DNA of 64,000 bases from Occallatibacter gabretensis (GCF_001449115.1 NZ_LAIJ01000009.1:992001-1056000), one strand, 5' to 3'; shown: positions 53,661 to 62,167, numbered from the stretch's first letter. Program-made: numbers and translations. Notes: a model not told the origin generated them from the letters alone.

Positions 53661-54185
53661 ATGGCCAATGCGTGGAAGCCGGATTTTGAACAACTCGTGG
53701 AAAAGCACCAGTCGATGGTTTTCTCGCTGGCGCTTCGCATGACCGGCGACCGCGGGCTGGCGGAAGAGATTGCTCAGGATGCTTTTCTCGCTCTGGACAA
53801 GAATTTGCGGAGCATCGAGAGCCCCGAGCATGCGCTGTTCTGGCTGCGGCGGGTGACGATGAGCCGGGCGACGGATGCATTACGGCGGCGGCGGGTGCGC
53901 GGGATGGATCTGTGGGTGGAGATTGAGGAGCGGCATGGGCTGCCGGCGGAGAGTTCAGGGGCTGGGTCGAGATTGGGTTCGAGGCTCGAAGCGTTGTTGA
54001 CGACGCTTCCTGAGGCACAAAGGGCGGCGATTCTGCTGAGGTATCAGGAGGAATTGACGCCGGAAGAGATTGCGGCGGCGCTGGACGCGCCGCTAGCCAC
54101 GGTGAAGAGCCACTTGCAGCGGGGATTGAAGCTGCTGCGAGCGAAGGCTGAGAGTCATTTGAAAGAGTTTGTCCGCGGCATGTGA
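53661..54185 (+). CDS. ECF-type RNA polymerase sigma factor
   Basis: 174 residues. Region 2 (FSLALRMTGDRGLAEEIAQD, FWLRRVTMSRATDALRRRR) and region 4 (LPEAQRAAILLRYQEELTPE, LDAPLATVKSHLQRGLKLLR) are present with no region 3, which defines ECF sigma factors. A GTAGAAG-type weak site precedes the ATG. It is followed by a membrane protein gene (likely its anti-sigma) and two secreted DUF4252-type proteins, a typical four-gene unit. Confidence 0.92.
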   Translation: MANAWKPDFEQLVEKHQSMVFSLALRMTGDRGLAEEIAQDAFLALDKNLRSIESPEHALFWLRRVTMSRATDALRRRRVRGMDLWVEIEERHGLPAESSGAGSRLGSRLEALLTTLPEAQRAAILLRYQEELTPEEIAAALDAPLATVKSHLQRGLKLLRAKAESHLKEFVRGM

Positions 54186-54204
54186 AGACCGGGAGCATAA
54201 CGGC

Positions 54205-54528
54205 ATGGACGATTTTGAGAAGGAACTAAGCGAATCGCTGACGCGCAGGCCGGCTCCGCCAGGACTGAAGGGGCGGATTCTGGCTGAGCGGACGCGGCGT
54301 GCAGCGGCGGAGCAGAATGGCCGGCATGTGATGTGGATGCGGCTGGCGGCGAGTGTGATGATTGCGGCGGTGCTGGCGGGAGCTGCCGGTTGGCAGTGGC
54401 AGCGAGTGGAAGAGCGGCGCAGAGGCGAAGAGGCAAGGCAGCAGGTGATGACGGCGCTGGGAATCACGGCGAAAGCTCTGGATAAGGTGCAGAAGCGGTT
54501 GCAGTCAAACGACGGGAAAGAGGATTGA
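54205..54528 (+). CDS. Putative membrane anti-sigma factor
   Basis: 107 residues: a cytosolic N-terminal segment (MDDFEKELSESLTRRPAPPG), one transmembrane helix (~50-66) and a short helical C-terminal part. It lacks the zinc-binding HxxxCxxC of ZAS domains, so anti-sigma function is inferred from position only. The ATG at 54205 is 19 nt after the sigma factor stop; GGGAG lies 10 nt upstream. Confidence 0.65.
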   Translation: MDDFEKELSESLTRRPAPPGLKGRILAERTRRAAAEQNGRHVMWMRLAASVMIAAVLAGAAGWQWQRVEERRRGEEARQQVMTALGITAKALDKVQKRLQSNDGKED

Positions 54529-54531
54529 GCG

Positions 54532-55098
54532 ATGAAGATGCGAGTTGCGGCGGTGTTGGTTTTGGCTTTGGCGGTGATGTCGGGTGTGGCGCGGGCGCAG
54601 GATCGGCTTCCGGAAGCTTCGGCGATCGAGAAGGACCTGGCCGCGCATGCGTCCGATGTGACGGAGGTGACGCTGAGCAAGCAGATGCTGAGCTTTGCCG
54701 CACAGTTCATGGATAAGGACGACAAGGACGACGTCCAGACGAAGAAGCTGATTGAGGGGCTGGATGGCATCTATGTGCGCGAGTACACCTTTGACAAAGA
54801 GGGCGAAATAACGCCGGAGATAGTGGAGAAGCTGCGCGCGCATTATGCGACCGGCGAGTGGACGCCGATGGTGCATGAGCGCGAGACGAAGACTCATGAG
54901 ACCTCTGACGTGATGATGAAGATGGTGAATGGCGAGCCGCGAGGGATCTTTGTGCTGACAGCGGAACCGAAGGAACTGACGATTGTGCTGATCCTGGGGC
55001 CGATCCGGATGGAAGACCTGGGTAAGCTGCATGAAATTCATGGGCTGGGATCGCTGAGCGTGGTGGGCAAGAGCACGAAGGCGACTCAGGGCAAGTAG
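54532..55098 (+). CDS. Secreted DUF4252 protein 1
   Basis: 188 residues with a signal peptide (VLVLALAVMSGVARA). The mature protein shows DUF4252 features (EVTLSKQMLSFAAQFM, then GLDGIYVREYTFD). The C-terminus (LTIVLILGPIRMEDLGKLHE) matches the usual family end. It starts 3 nt after the putative anti-sigma stop. Role unknown, probably controlled by the sigma factor. Confidence 0.82.
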   Translation: MKMRVAAVLVLALAVMSGVARAQDRLPEASAIEKDLAAHASDVTEVTLSKQMLSFAAQFMDKDDKDDVQTKKLIEGLDGIYVREYTFDKEGEITPEIVEKLRAHYATGEWTPMVHERETKTHETSDVMMKMVNGEPRGIFVLTAEPKELTIVLILGPIRMEDLGKLHEIHGLGSLSVVGKSTKATQGK

Positions 55099-55140
55099 GA
55101 ATTACTCAGTAAAAAACCGGACGGATGAAAAGGAGCGGTT

Positions 55141-55668
55141 ATGAGAATGTATCTGGTGATTCCTGTATGCGCGGTGGCGCTGATGGTGCCTGTGGTGGTG
55201 CTAGCCAGTGGAGGCGGGAGAGGGTTTAACGGCGTAGTGGATGCGATTGAGGCGCAGTATCACGTGCGGTCTACACGGATTCCGTTCATGGGGCTGATCA
55301 GCTTCGTGGCGCGCAAGGCCAGTCATGGAGCAGCGGCGAATCTGCATGTGGCGGAGTTCGAGAACTTCACGGCGGATGTGGACGGCCAGGAGCTGGACCG
55401 CATGGTGGAGCAGAAGCTGGGCGATGGCTGGGAGCGCGTGGTGCGGGAGACCTCAAAGGCTGGACACGAGCAGTCGCTGATCTTTATGCGGCCGGAAGGC
55501 GCGCGGATGGGCCTGTTTGTTGTCGACAAGGACGGCAACGAGATGGATGTGGTGCAGATTTCCGTTGATCCACGGCATGTGGACGACGATATCAAGCACT
55601 ACACGCATCACCATGAAAGCGATGATGCAAGCCAAAATGATTCGGACCACGACAAGGACAAGAACTAG
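55141..55668 (+). CDS. Secreted DUF4252-like protein 2
   Basis: 175 residues with a signal peptide (LVIPVCAVALMVPVVVLAS). The layout is similar to its neighbour (STRIPFMGLISFVARKASHG, LIFMRPEGARMGLFVVDKDG, then DVVQISVDP), and it ends in an acidic, His/Asp-rich tail (HHHESDDASQNDSDHDKDKN) likely to bind metal or be flexible. Paralogous by position and composition; last gene of the sigma operon. Confidence 0.72.
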   Translation: MRMYLVIPVCAVALMVPVVVLASGGGRGFNGVVDAIEAQYHVRSTRIPFMGLISFVARKASHGAAANLHVAEFENFTADVDGQELDRMVEQKLGDGWERVVRETSKAGHEQSLIFMRPEGARMGLFVVDKDGNEMDVVQISVDPRHVDDDIKHYTHHHESDDASQNDSDHDKDKN

Positions 55669-55741
55669 CAGACAGCGCACATCGAGCGAGTAACTGGTGA
55701 GGAATTTGCGGCGCGGAGTGGATTGCTAGAATCGGGCCAGA

Positions 55742-56671
55742 ATGACTGGCCCGATGAGCGCGGCAGGAGTATCGGATTATCGGGGACGGCTTGCGCCTTC
55801 GCCGACGGGCTATTTGCATCTGGGGCATGCGCGGACGTTTTATTCGGCGTACATGCGCGCGCGGCAGGCAGGCGGCACGCTGGTGATGCGGATGGAAGAC
55901 CTGGACACGGCGCGCAGCAAGAAAGAGTATGCCGAGGCAGCATACGAGGACCTGCGCTGGTTGGGGATTCGCTGGCAGGAGGGTCCTAATGCGGGCCTGG
56001 GCCGTTCGGATCGAGACAAAGCCGACAAGAAAAACAAAGATGGCGGTCCGTATGGACCGTACGTGCAGAGCAAGCGCGGCGCGGTCTATCTGGATGCGTG
56101 GCGAAAGCTGATGCGAGGAGGATTTCTGTTTCCGTGCCAATGTTCGCGGAAGGACCTGGAGATGATTGCGGGTGCACCGCATGAGGGGCTGGAGACAGAG
56201 GATGAGCCGTTATACCCAGGGACTTGCAGGGGAAATCCGCGCTCGGATGGCCCGGGAGGTATGAATTGGCGCTTTCGCGTGCGGGATGGCGAAGCGATTG
56301 AGTTTGAGGACGGAAATATGGGTCCACAGCGATATGTGGCTGGGGTGGATTTTGGAGACTTTCTTGTGTGGCGGCGCGATGGATTTCCGAGCTACCAACT
56401 GGCATGCGTGGCCGATGATGCGGCGATGCGGATTACAGAGGTTGTGCGCGGGGCGGATCTGCTGAAATCTACAGCAAGGCAGATTCTGCTGTATCGCGCA
56501 CTGGGACTGAAGTCGCCGAAGTGGTATCACTGCCGTCTGGTGGTGGACCATAACGGCCAGCGGTTGGCCAAGCGGCATGACGCGCTTAGTATTCGCTCGC
56601 TGCGGAAGCGAGGGCTGACACCGCTGAAGGTGTTGGCGGCGGATGTGCCGATGGAGGGATGGAAGCTATAA
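55742..56671 (+). CDS. gluQ: Glutamyl-Q tRNA(Asp) synthetase
   Basis: 309 residues. A truncated class I GluRS without the anticodon-binding domain, which glutamylates queuosine in tRNA-Asp. HIGH-type HLGHARTFYSAY and the KMSKS variant LAKRHDALS are present. The zinc site known from GluQ-RS (C-x-C...Y...C) is found as CQCSRKD and LYPGTCRG. The loop NKDGGPYGPY is an insertion. The start is ATG 55742 or ATG 55754; no strong ribosome-binding site. A terminator follows. Confidence 0.93.
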   Translation: MTGPMSAAGVSDYRGRLAPSPTGYLHLGHARTFYSAYMRARQAGGTLVMRMEDLDTARSKKEYAEAAYEDLRWLGIRWQEGPNAGLGRSDRDKADKKNKDGGPYGPYVQSKRGAVYLDAWRKLMRGGFLFPCQCSRKDLEMIAGAPHEGLETEDEPLYPGTCRGNPRSDGPGGMNWRFRVRDGEAIEFEDGNMGPQRYVAGVDFGDFLVWRRDGFPSYQLACVADDAAMRITEVVRGADLLKSTARQILLYRALGLKSPKWYHCRLVVDHNGQRLAKRHDALSIRSLRKRGLTPLKVLAADVPMEGWKL

Positions 56672-56704
56672 GCGGCCAGTCCGAACCCGGACTGACCGCT
56701 TTTG
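56671..56704 (+). terminator. Terminator of the GluQ-RS gene
   Basis: AGCGGCCAGTCCG pairs with CGGACTGACCGCT with one mismatch and a 4-nt loop, followed by TTTTG, directly after the stop codon. It also separates the convergent pirin gene. Confidence 0.8.
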
Positions 56705-56713
56705 TTCTAAGGG

Positions 56714-57634
56714 TTACCCATGTTTGATGAACTTGCCGTTCTGCAACTCACGCATGGCGGTCTGCAACTCAGCCTGCGTGTTCATTACGATGGGGCCGTG
56801 CCAGGCGACCGGCTCTTCGAGCGGCTTGCCTGAGACGAGCAGGAAACGGATGCCCTCCGGACCGGCCTGGACAACGATCTCGTCACCGCGGTCAAAGAGC
56901 ACGAGCGAGTGATTCTTCGCGTCGTAGACCGGAGCAGCATTGGGATCGCGGCCATCTTCGGTGAGCACGGCGCGTGGATCACTGGCGTCGCGGAAGGTGC
57001 CCGCGCCTGCGAAGACATACGCGAAGGCGTTGCGTTCGACTTCCACCTTGATGCGCTTCAACTTGCCGGGCGGGACGGAGATGTCGATGTAGCGCGCGTC
57101 TGTGCCGAATTGTCCGGCGGAGGCGCCTTCCACTGGACCGGTTTGGCCCCAGAAGTTGCCCGTGATGATGCGTGCATGCGTGCCGTCGTCCTCGGTGACC
57201 TCAGGGATGGCGCTTGCAGGGATGTCCTGATAGCGCGGATCGGTCATTTTGAGGCTTGCGGGCAGGTTGGCCCAAAGCTGAAAGCCGTGCATGCGGCCAT
57301 GCTCATCGCCCTTGGGCATCTCCTGGTGCAAAATACCGGAGCCTGCGGTCATCCACTGCACATCGCCGGCGGTCATACGGCCTTTATTGCCGAGGCTATC
57401 GCCGTGAGCAACCTCGCCCGCAAGGACGTACGTAATGGTCTCAATGCCACGGTGCGGATGCCAGGGGAAGCCGGCGATGTAATCGCGCGGGTTCTCGTTG
57501 CGGAAGTCGTCAAAGAGCAGAAACGGATCGAATTCCTTCGTTTTGCCGAAGCCGAAGGCGCGCTCGAGCTTGACGCCGGCGCCTTCCATGGTGGTTTGAG
57601 TTTGAAGAATCTCTTTTACGGGCCGCAAAGACAT
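56714..57634 (-). CDS. Pirin family cupin protein
   Basis: 306 residues, two cupin domains. The metal-binding cupin motif is GFPWHPHRGIETITYVLAGE with further His in GILHQEMP. Some bacterial pirins oxidise quercetin or bind regulators; the function here is unknown. AAGGAG lies upstream of ATG 57634. Its promoter contains a palindrome (57681-57702) shared with the yceI promoter 6 kb away, suggesting co-regulation, plausibly by an oxidative or MarR-type regulator. Confidence 0.9.
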   Translation of the reverse strand: MSLRPVKEILQTQTTMEGAGVKLERAFGFGKTKEFDPFLLFDDFRNENPRDYIAGFPWHPHRGIETITYVLAGEVAHGDSLGNKGRMTAGDVQWMTAGSGILHQEMPKGDEHGRMHGFQLWANLPASLKMTDPRYQDIPASAIPEVTEDDGTHARIITGNFWGQTGPVEGASAGQFGTDARYIDISVPPGKLKRIKVEVERNAFAYVFAGAGTFRDASDPRAVLTEDGRDPNAAPVYDAKNHSLVLFDRGDEIVVQAGPEGIRFLLVSGKPLEEPVAWHGPIVMNTQAELQTAMRELQNGKFIKHG

Positions 57635-57680
57635 GGTGGCAATCTCCTTTTGCGCTTGTATTTAATAGATGCACGAGAGA

Positions 57681-57702
57681 GATATTCGTTGCAACGACTA
57701 TC
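57681..57702. promoter_or_regulatory. Shared palindrome, pirin copy
   Basis: A 22-bp near-perfect palindrome centred on GTTGCAAC (consensus ATAGTCGTTGCAACGACTAT, one mismatch here), 47 nt upstream of the pirin ATG. The yceI promoter has the matching element (63298-63319), and the flank GATGCACGA is also shared. Palindromes of this kind are typical MarR-type operators. Confidence 0.65.
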
Positions 57703-57884
57703 TTAGACGGCGAGGCTACCACTCCCGGATGGTGGCGTCCAGTGGAATGCAGTGGCTTTGGGATACAGCATCTCAGGATTTGCGCCAGGGCGCGGCCCGG
57801 AGCGGGATGCAGAATTACAGATTTACAGAAACTGTGGCCTGTAGAGGGGGGTGGGGGCACATTTCGCCGAAACTGGTACAGAAA

Positions 57885-57905
57885 TACAGAAGTACAACTT
57901 CTGTA
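57885..57905. promoter_or_regulatory. Unassigned 9-bp inverted repeat
   Basis: TACAGAAGT and ACTTCTGTA separated by ACA, in the 549-base gap between pirin and serB. No adjacent start codon fits; it may bind a regulator or form RNA structure. The region around it is A+T-rich. Confidence 0.4.
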
Positions 57906-57990
57906 CGTAGAGGTAAAAAATTATGACTTTCTCTTTTTGGAAATGATATAACCTGCTTTGATTCATAATGTTATGCCAATTTTTTGCTTG

Positions 57991-58155
57991 AAAAAAGGCC
58001 TTTTTTGACTTCAACATGAGTTGAGTGTGGCACAGATGAGGGTAATTTTGTGCAAACTATCTGGTGCTGACAAACGGTACGAAAGGACAATCGACGAAAG
58101 TAATCTGCGCTTCAGCAGCTCTGGAATCGCTGTAGTCCATCCCAGGCGCAAAAAC
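57991..58155 (+). repeat. Diverged repeat, copy C
   Basis: An A/T stem (AAAAAAGGCCTTTTTT) about 20 nt before GAGTGTGG takes the place of the G/C hairpins of copies A and B. The following ~82 nt align without gaps to copies A and B (GAGTGTG, TGCAAACT, ACGGTACGAAAGG, AAAGTAAT). The short frame reads MSVAQMRVILCKLSG, then KRYERTIDESN, similar to copy A. It overlaps no gene until the serB 3' end. Confidence 0.6.
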
Positions 58156-58183
58156 AACAGCTCCGAAGATGGAGGAACCCGGA

Positions 58184-59125
58184 TCAGGCCTTGTCCGAAT
58201 CCTGGTCACGCAGGCCGATGAGGTAGAGCAATCCGTCGAGGCCGAGCGAGGTGATGGAATGGTCGGCCTGGGCGCGGACGATGGGCTTGGCGCGGTAGGC
58301 GATGCCCATGCCAGCGAGACCCATCATGGGCAGGTCGTTTGCGCCATCGCCCACGGCTACGGCTTCTTCAAGGGGGATGCTTTCGCGTTTAGCGATATCG
58401 CGGAGCATGGTGGCTTTACGCGCGCCGTTCATGATGGGCGGGATGACGCGGCCGGTTACTTTGCCGTCGACAATTTCGAGCTCGTTGGCGTGGAATTCAT
58501 CGATGCCGAGGCGGGCTTGCAGTAACTTGGCGAAAAATGTGAAACCGCCGGAGAGGATGGCGGTGTAGTAGCCGCGCGACTTGAGTGTGCGGAAGAGTCT
58601 CTCCGCGCCGGGTGATAGCGGGATGCGCTCGCGCAGGGCGAGAGCCTGCTCGGCGGGCAGGCCTTTGAGCAGGCCGACGCGGCGGGTGAAGCTTTCGTCG
58701 AAATTAAGCTCGCCGCGCATGGCGGCCTCGGTGATTTTCGAGACCTCTTCACCGACGCCGGCGAGTTTGGCGAGTTCGTCGATGACTTCGCCCTGGATGA
58801 GGGTGGAATCCATATCGAAGACAAAGAGGCGGCGGTTGGTGCGGTGCGGCGTATCGTGCTGGAGAGCAATGTCGAGAGAGAGGTCTGTAGCTGCCGCAAG
58901 GAGCTCGGCGCGAAGTTCTTTTTCTTGTTTTGGTTGACCTCTGAGCGACCACGACAAAACTGCGTTGAAGGGTTCCTGCGTGGGCGCGAGGCTTTCGGTG
59001 AGCTGATCGGCATGCGCGATCTCGAGGCCGTGAGCGGCGAGAAGGTCGCGGATGCGCTCCTGGTGCAGAGTGGTGATGACGGGGCCAAGAATGGTGAGGA
59101 TCAACGAATGAGAGGTTTGGGACAT
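58184..59125 (-). CDS. serB: Phosphoserine phosphatase
   Basis: 313 residues, HAD superfamily. Residues ~1-90 form an ACT-like regulatory domain. The phosphatase domain has Asp104/Asp106 (FVFDMDSTLI), then SGGFTFFAKLL and VGDGANDLPMMG. Last step of serine synthesis. Start ATG 59125. Copy C of the repeat lies just beyond its 3' end. Confidence 0.94.
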   Translation of the reverse strand: MSQTSHSLILTILGPVITTLHQERIRDLLAAHGLEIAHADQLTESLAPTQEPFNAVLSWSLRGQPKQEKELRAELLAAATDLSLDIALQHDTPHRTNRRLFVFDMDSTLIQGEVIDELAKLAGVGEEVSKITEAAMRGELNFDESFTRRVGLLKGLPAEQALALRERIPLSPGAERLFRTLKSRGYYTAILSGGFTFFAKLLQARLGIDEFHANELEIVDGKVTGRVIPPIMNGARKATMLRDIAKRESIPLEEAVAVGDGANDLPMMGLAGMGIAYRAKPIVRAQADHSITSLGLDGLLYLIGLRDQDSDKA

Positions 59126-59171
59126 ACTGATTTTGATTTTACGAGGGGCGCGGGCACTTGTTTAGCGCCCG

Positions 59172-60023
59172 CTAGTTGCAAAAGGAATGACGGTTTTCGG
59201 TAGCCCACTGTTGAAGGGAGATCGGCTTTCTGCCTAGAATGTGCTCGATGCAGTTCGTGGTCGTGGCCAGCCGGCCTTCACGGATTGCGTGCCACAGGGC
59301 CACATGCGCTTCCGTTTCTTTTGTTGAGTCGCTGATGCGGGAGTAACGTTCGCGTGCTTCTTCGTCGGAGATGACCTGATACGTGAGAGGCTTGCCGATC
59401 GCATGAGCGAGTATCTCTGTTATTTTGCCCCATGTGTGCAATTGCGTTCCGGTGATCGGTAAAACTTCGCCGAGATATTTATCGCTCAAGAGCGCTGCGA
59501 CCGAAATCGAGGCAATATCTTCTGAGTGGATGAACGATCGGCGACCATTTGCGGTGGATGAGCGCACAATGCCTTCTGTTTTGATGGAGTGCGCCCATGC
59601 GAGCAGGTTGGTCATAAAGCCGCTGGGCCGGACAAAGGTAAATTCCACTCCCGCGGCGCGAATCGCGGCTTCACCCTTCTCATGCCAGGCTCCGATGGCA
59701 AGGCCCTGCTCGACGTCAAAGGATGAAAGCTTGATGATCTTACGAATGCCTTCTTCTTTGGCGATGGCTGCCGCAGACGCGTCGCGGCTAGGAATTTCAG
59801 GCCCGACGTTGACTAAGAAAACAGCGTCCGCGCCGCGCATCGCTACGCGGATGGACGCGGGATCGGAGAGATCGCCCGCGAAAACGTCGATGCAATTACC
59901 GAAGAGTGAACGTGCCTTTTCTTCGCTGCGTGAGAGCACGCGTGGACGAATGCCTCGCTCCAATAGCTGCCTGATGACGCGCGATCCTACATCTCCGGTT
60001 GCGCCTGTGATCAGATATGTCAT
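59172..60023 (-). CDS. NmrA/NAD(P)H-binding family protein
   Basis: 283 residues. Rossmann motif YLITGATGDVGSRVIRQLLE, then FAGDLSDPASIRVAMRGADAV, as in NmrA-like SDR proteins that sense or reduce NAD(P). The start at ATG 60023 has AAGGAG; the frame continues 130 codons upstream without homology and overlaps the divergent TetR gene, so it is rejected. The TetR gene at 60183 is divergent and probably regulates it. Confidence 0.87.
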   Translation of the reverse strand: MTYLITGATGDVGSRVIRQLLERGIRPRVLSRSEEKARSLFGNCIDVFAGDLSDPASIRVAMRGADAVFLVNVGPEIPSRDASAAAIAKEEGIRKIIKLSSFDVEQGLAIGAWHEKGEAAIRAAGVEFTFVRPSGFMTNLLAWAHSIKTEGIVRSSTANGRRSFIHSEDIASISVAALLSDKYLGEVLPITGTQLHTWGKITEILAHAIGKPLTYQVISDEEARERYSRISDSTKETEAHVALWHAIREGRLATTTNCIEHILGRKPISLQQWATENRHSFCN

Positions 60024-60182
60024 GGCTCCTTCTTTCTGAGGCGGTACATGCCTCATGAAAGTAAGCCTAGTAGCGAGAGAGGCTTTGTCTACTCGCATGA
60101 AAGGCTGGGCTAAGTTATCTAAAACCGGTGAGATACAGAAGTAATTAAAGAAAAGCTCACATTTCTGATGTAGGCTGTCAGC

Positions 60183-60803
60183 ATGAAGTCCACCTTGAGA
60201 CGATCGATGGTTCGCCGACGCAGGCCCGTTCAGGAGCGGGCGAAGGTGACCGTGGATGCCATGCTGGATGCAGCAATAAAGCTGCTCAAGCACGGTGGAG
60301 CCTCTGCGATTACTACGAATCGCATCGCGGCGGCTGCGGGCGTGAGCATTGGATCGGTGTACCAATACTTTCCGAACAAGCATGCCGTATTTGCGGCATT
60401 GCACGAGCGACACATTCGGCAGGTAGACGAGATCATGGCGCGAAAAATGAGTGAGAATGAGGACGCATCGCTCGATAAGCTCGTCGAAGCGTGGATGGAC
60501 GGCATGGTCGAGTCACACGCACAGGATCCGGAACTTTCGGCCCTGTTGCAGTCAGAAGTTCCGCATCGCGCGAGCGGTACGATTGAGTTTGTGACTCGAC
60601 TTCATGGAAGTTTTCGCGGTGCTCTTGCGCCTCATACAAAGAGTTTTCATAAAAGAGCAGATCTCGATATGCTGGCTTTTTTCACAGCCAGCATGGTCGA
60701 TGCGCTCGGCCATGCCGTTGTCACTGGCAAGCCGCGCGGACTTTCGCTCAGGCGCGCAAAGGCAGAGGCCTGCAGAGCGATTCTTGGGTATTTAACGGCC
60801 TGA
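60183..60803 (+). CDS. TetR/AcrR family regulator
   Basis: 206 residues. The N-terminus is very basic (TLRRSMVRRRRPVQERAK), then the helix-turn-helix region ITTNRIAAAAGVSIGSVYQY followed by FPNKHAVFAAL, and a TetR C-terminal domain. It is divergent from the NmrA-like gene (160 nt), the usual layout for a regulator and its target. The intergenic region contains no long perfect palindrome that I could confirm. Confidence 0.88.
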   Translation: MKSTLRRSMVRRRRPVQERAKVTVDAMLDAAIKLLKHGGASAITTNRIAAAAGVSIGSVYQYFPNKHAVFAALHERHIRQVDEIMARKMSENEDASLDKLVEAWMDGMVESHAQDPELSALLQSEVPHRASGTIEFVTRLHGSFRGALAPHTKSFHKRADLDMLAFFTASMVDALGHAVVTGKPRGLSLRRAKAEACRAILGYLTA

Positions 60804-60821
60804 GAGACAACTCTGGTCCGG

Positions 60822-62132
60822 ATGAACTATATGGTGGGGACGAGAGGATTGATGCGAGGAACTGGTCCGGTGTTGAACAGGCGGAGTTTTATGGTGGGTG
60901 CGTTAGCGAGTGGATATTTTGCGATAGCCGAGGCGAAGCTGCGAGCGTGGCCTGCGTTTGCCGCGGATGTTGAAAGCATGCTACCGCCATGGACGCCGGG
61001 GGAGTTCGACATTCACCACATTGATACGGGGCGCGGCAACGCGACGTTTCTGCTGGGGCCGGATGGGACGACGCTGTTGATTGACTGCGGCGCGTCGAAT
61101 GATGGACCTGATTCTTCGGCGCCTGCGCGGCCGAATGCTTCTCACAAGCCGGGGGAATGGGTGGCGTGGTATGCGCTGAAGCAGGCACGCGCGGCGGGAC
61201 GAAATTCGCTCGATTATGCGATTGCTACGCACATTCATCCTGACCATGTGGGCGATGTGCCGGTGGGCGAAGAGGGACACACGAGCAGGTTTGTACCCAC
61301 CGGATTGAGTCAGGTAGATGCGCTGATGCCGGTCGAAACGGTGATTGATCGGAGCTATCCGGATTACGGTTTGCTGCAGCCGCCAAAGGCGTCGTTCACA
61401 GCGAATTATCTGGCCTGGTTGGATGCGCGGCGGCGGGCCGGGAAACGCGTGGAGCGGTTGGAGGTGGGTTCGCGTGAGCAGATTCGCCTGCGCGAGGCAG
61501 GACGGTTTCCTGGATTTTCTGTTCGGGCGCTAGCGGCGAATGGGCGCGTGTGGACTGGAAAGGGGACGGAAAGCCGGCAGGCGTTTCCGGATTTGGCGAA
61601 GGTGCCGGGAGCCGAGCTTCCGGCTGAGAACAACTGTTCGATTGCGCTGCGAATTGAGTATGGGCGATTTTCGTATTTCACCGGCGGGGATTTGAATGCG
61701 GATACGCATGATGGGCGCGCGCCGTGGCTCGATGTGGAATCGGCAGTGGTGGAGGCGTGCGGACGCGTGGAGGTAGCCTCGGCCGACCATCATGCTTACT
61801 TTGACGCCTGCGGACCACAGTTCACCAAGTCGCTCGACGCGCAGGCGTATGTGATTCCGTCGTGGCACGTGACGCATCCGGCGCAGGCGCAGCTGGAGCG
61901 GTTGATTGGCGCATGGCCCAACGCCCAGCCGCATGATGTGTTTGCGACCGAGATGCTGCCGGCTAACAAGCTGTTCAATGCGCGATGGCTGCGACAGATG
62001 AAGAGCATGCAGGGACACGTTGTGGTGCGCGTGGCCTCGGATGGGATGAGCTACCGCATCTTTGTTGTGGACAGCTCGACGGAAGATGGTCGGGTCGTGC
62101 TGTCCTGCGGGCCGTATGCTTGCCGAGAATGA
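60822..62132 (+). CDS. Tat-exported MBL-fold metallohydrolase, ComEC-like
   Basis: 436 residues. A twin-arginine signal (NRRSFMVGALASGYFA, with RR at 20-21) indicates export of the folded enzyme. The metal-binding motif is His137-x-His139-x-Asp141-His142 (THIHPDHVGD), with further ligands later (SADHHAYFDACG). The pattern FDIHHIDTGRGNATFLLGP resembles ComEC/Rec2-type MBL domains. The substrate is unknown. It starts 19 nt after the TetR stop, so it is probably co-transcribed. Confidence 0.82.
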   Translation: MNYMVGTRGLMRGTGPVLNRRSFMVGALASGYFAIAEAKLRAWPAFAADVESMLPPWTPGEFDIHHIDTGRGNATFLLGPDGTTLLIDCGASNDGPDSSAPARPNASHKPGEWVAWYALKQARAAGRNSLDYAIATHIHPDHVGDVPVGEEGHTSRFVPTGLSQVDALMPVETVIDRSYPDYGLLQPPKASFTANYLAWLDARRRAGKRVERLEVGSREQIRLREAGRFPGFSVRALAANGRVWTGKGTESRQAFPDLAKVPGAELPAENNCSIALRIEYGRFSYFTGGDLNADTHDGRAPWLDVESAVVEACGRVEVASADHHAYFDACGPQFTKSLDAQAYVIPSWHVTHPAQAQLERLIGAWPNAQPHDVFATEMLPANKLFNARWLRQMKSMQGHVVVRVASDGMSYRIFVVDSSTEDGRVVLSCGPYACRE

Positions 62133-62167
62133 GATGTAAGAGCGCGGAAAGAATTGCCCGCGAGGGA

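Noticed and set aside
60024-60413. 5' extension of the NmrA-like gene
   Set aside because: It overlaps the divergent TetR gene and its sequence has no Rossmann homology; the ATG at 60023 has a ribosome-binding site.
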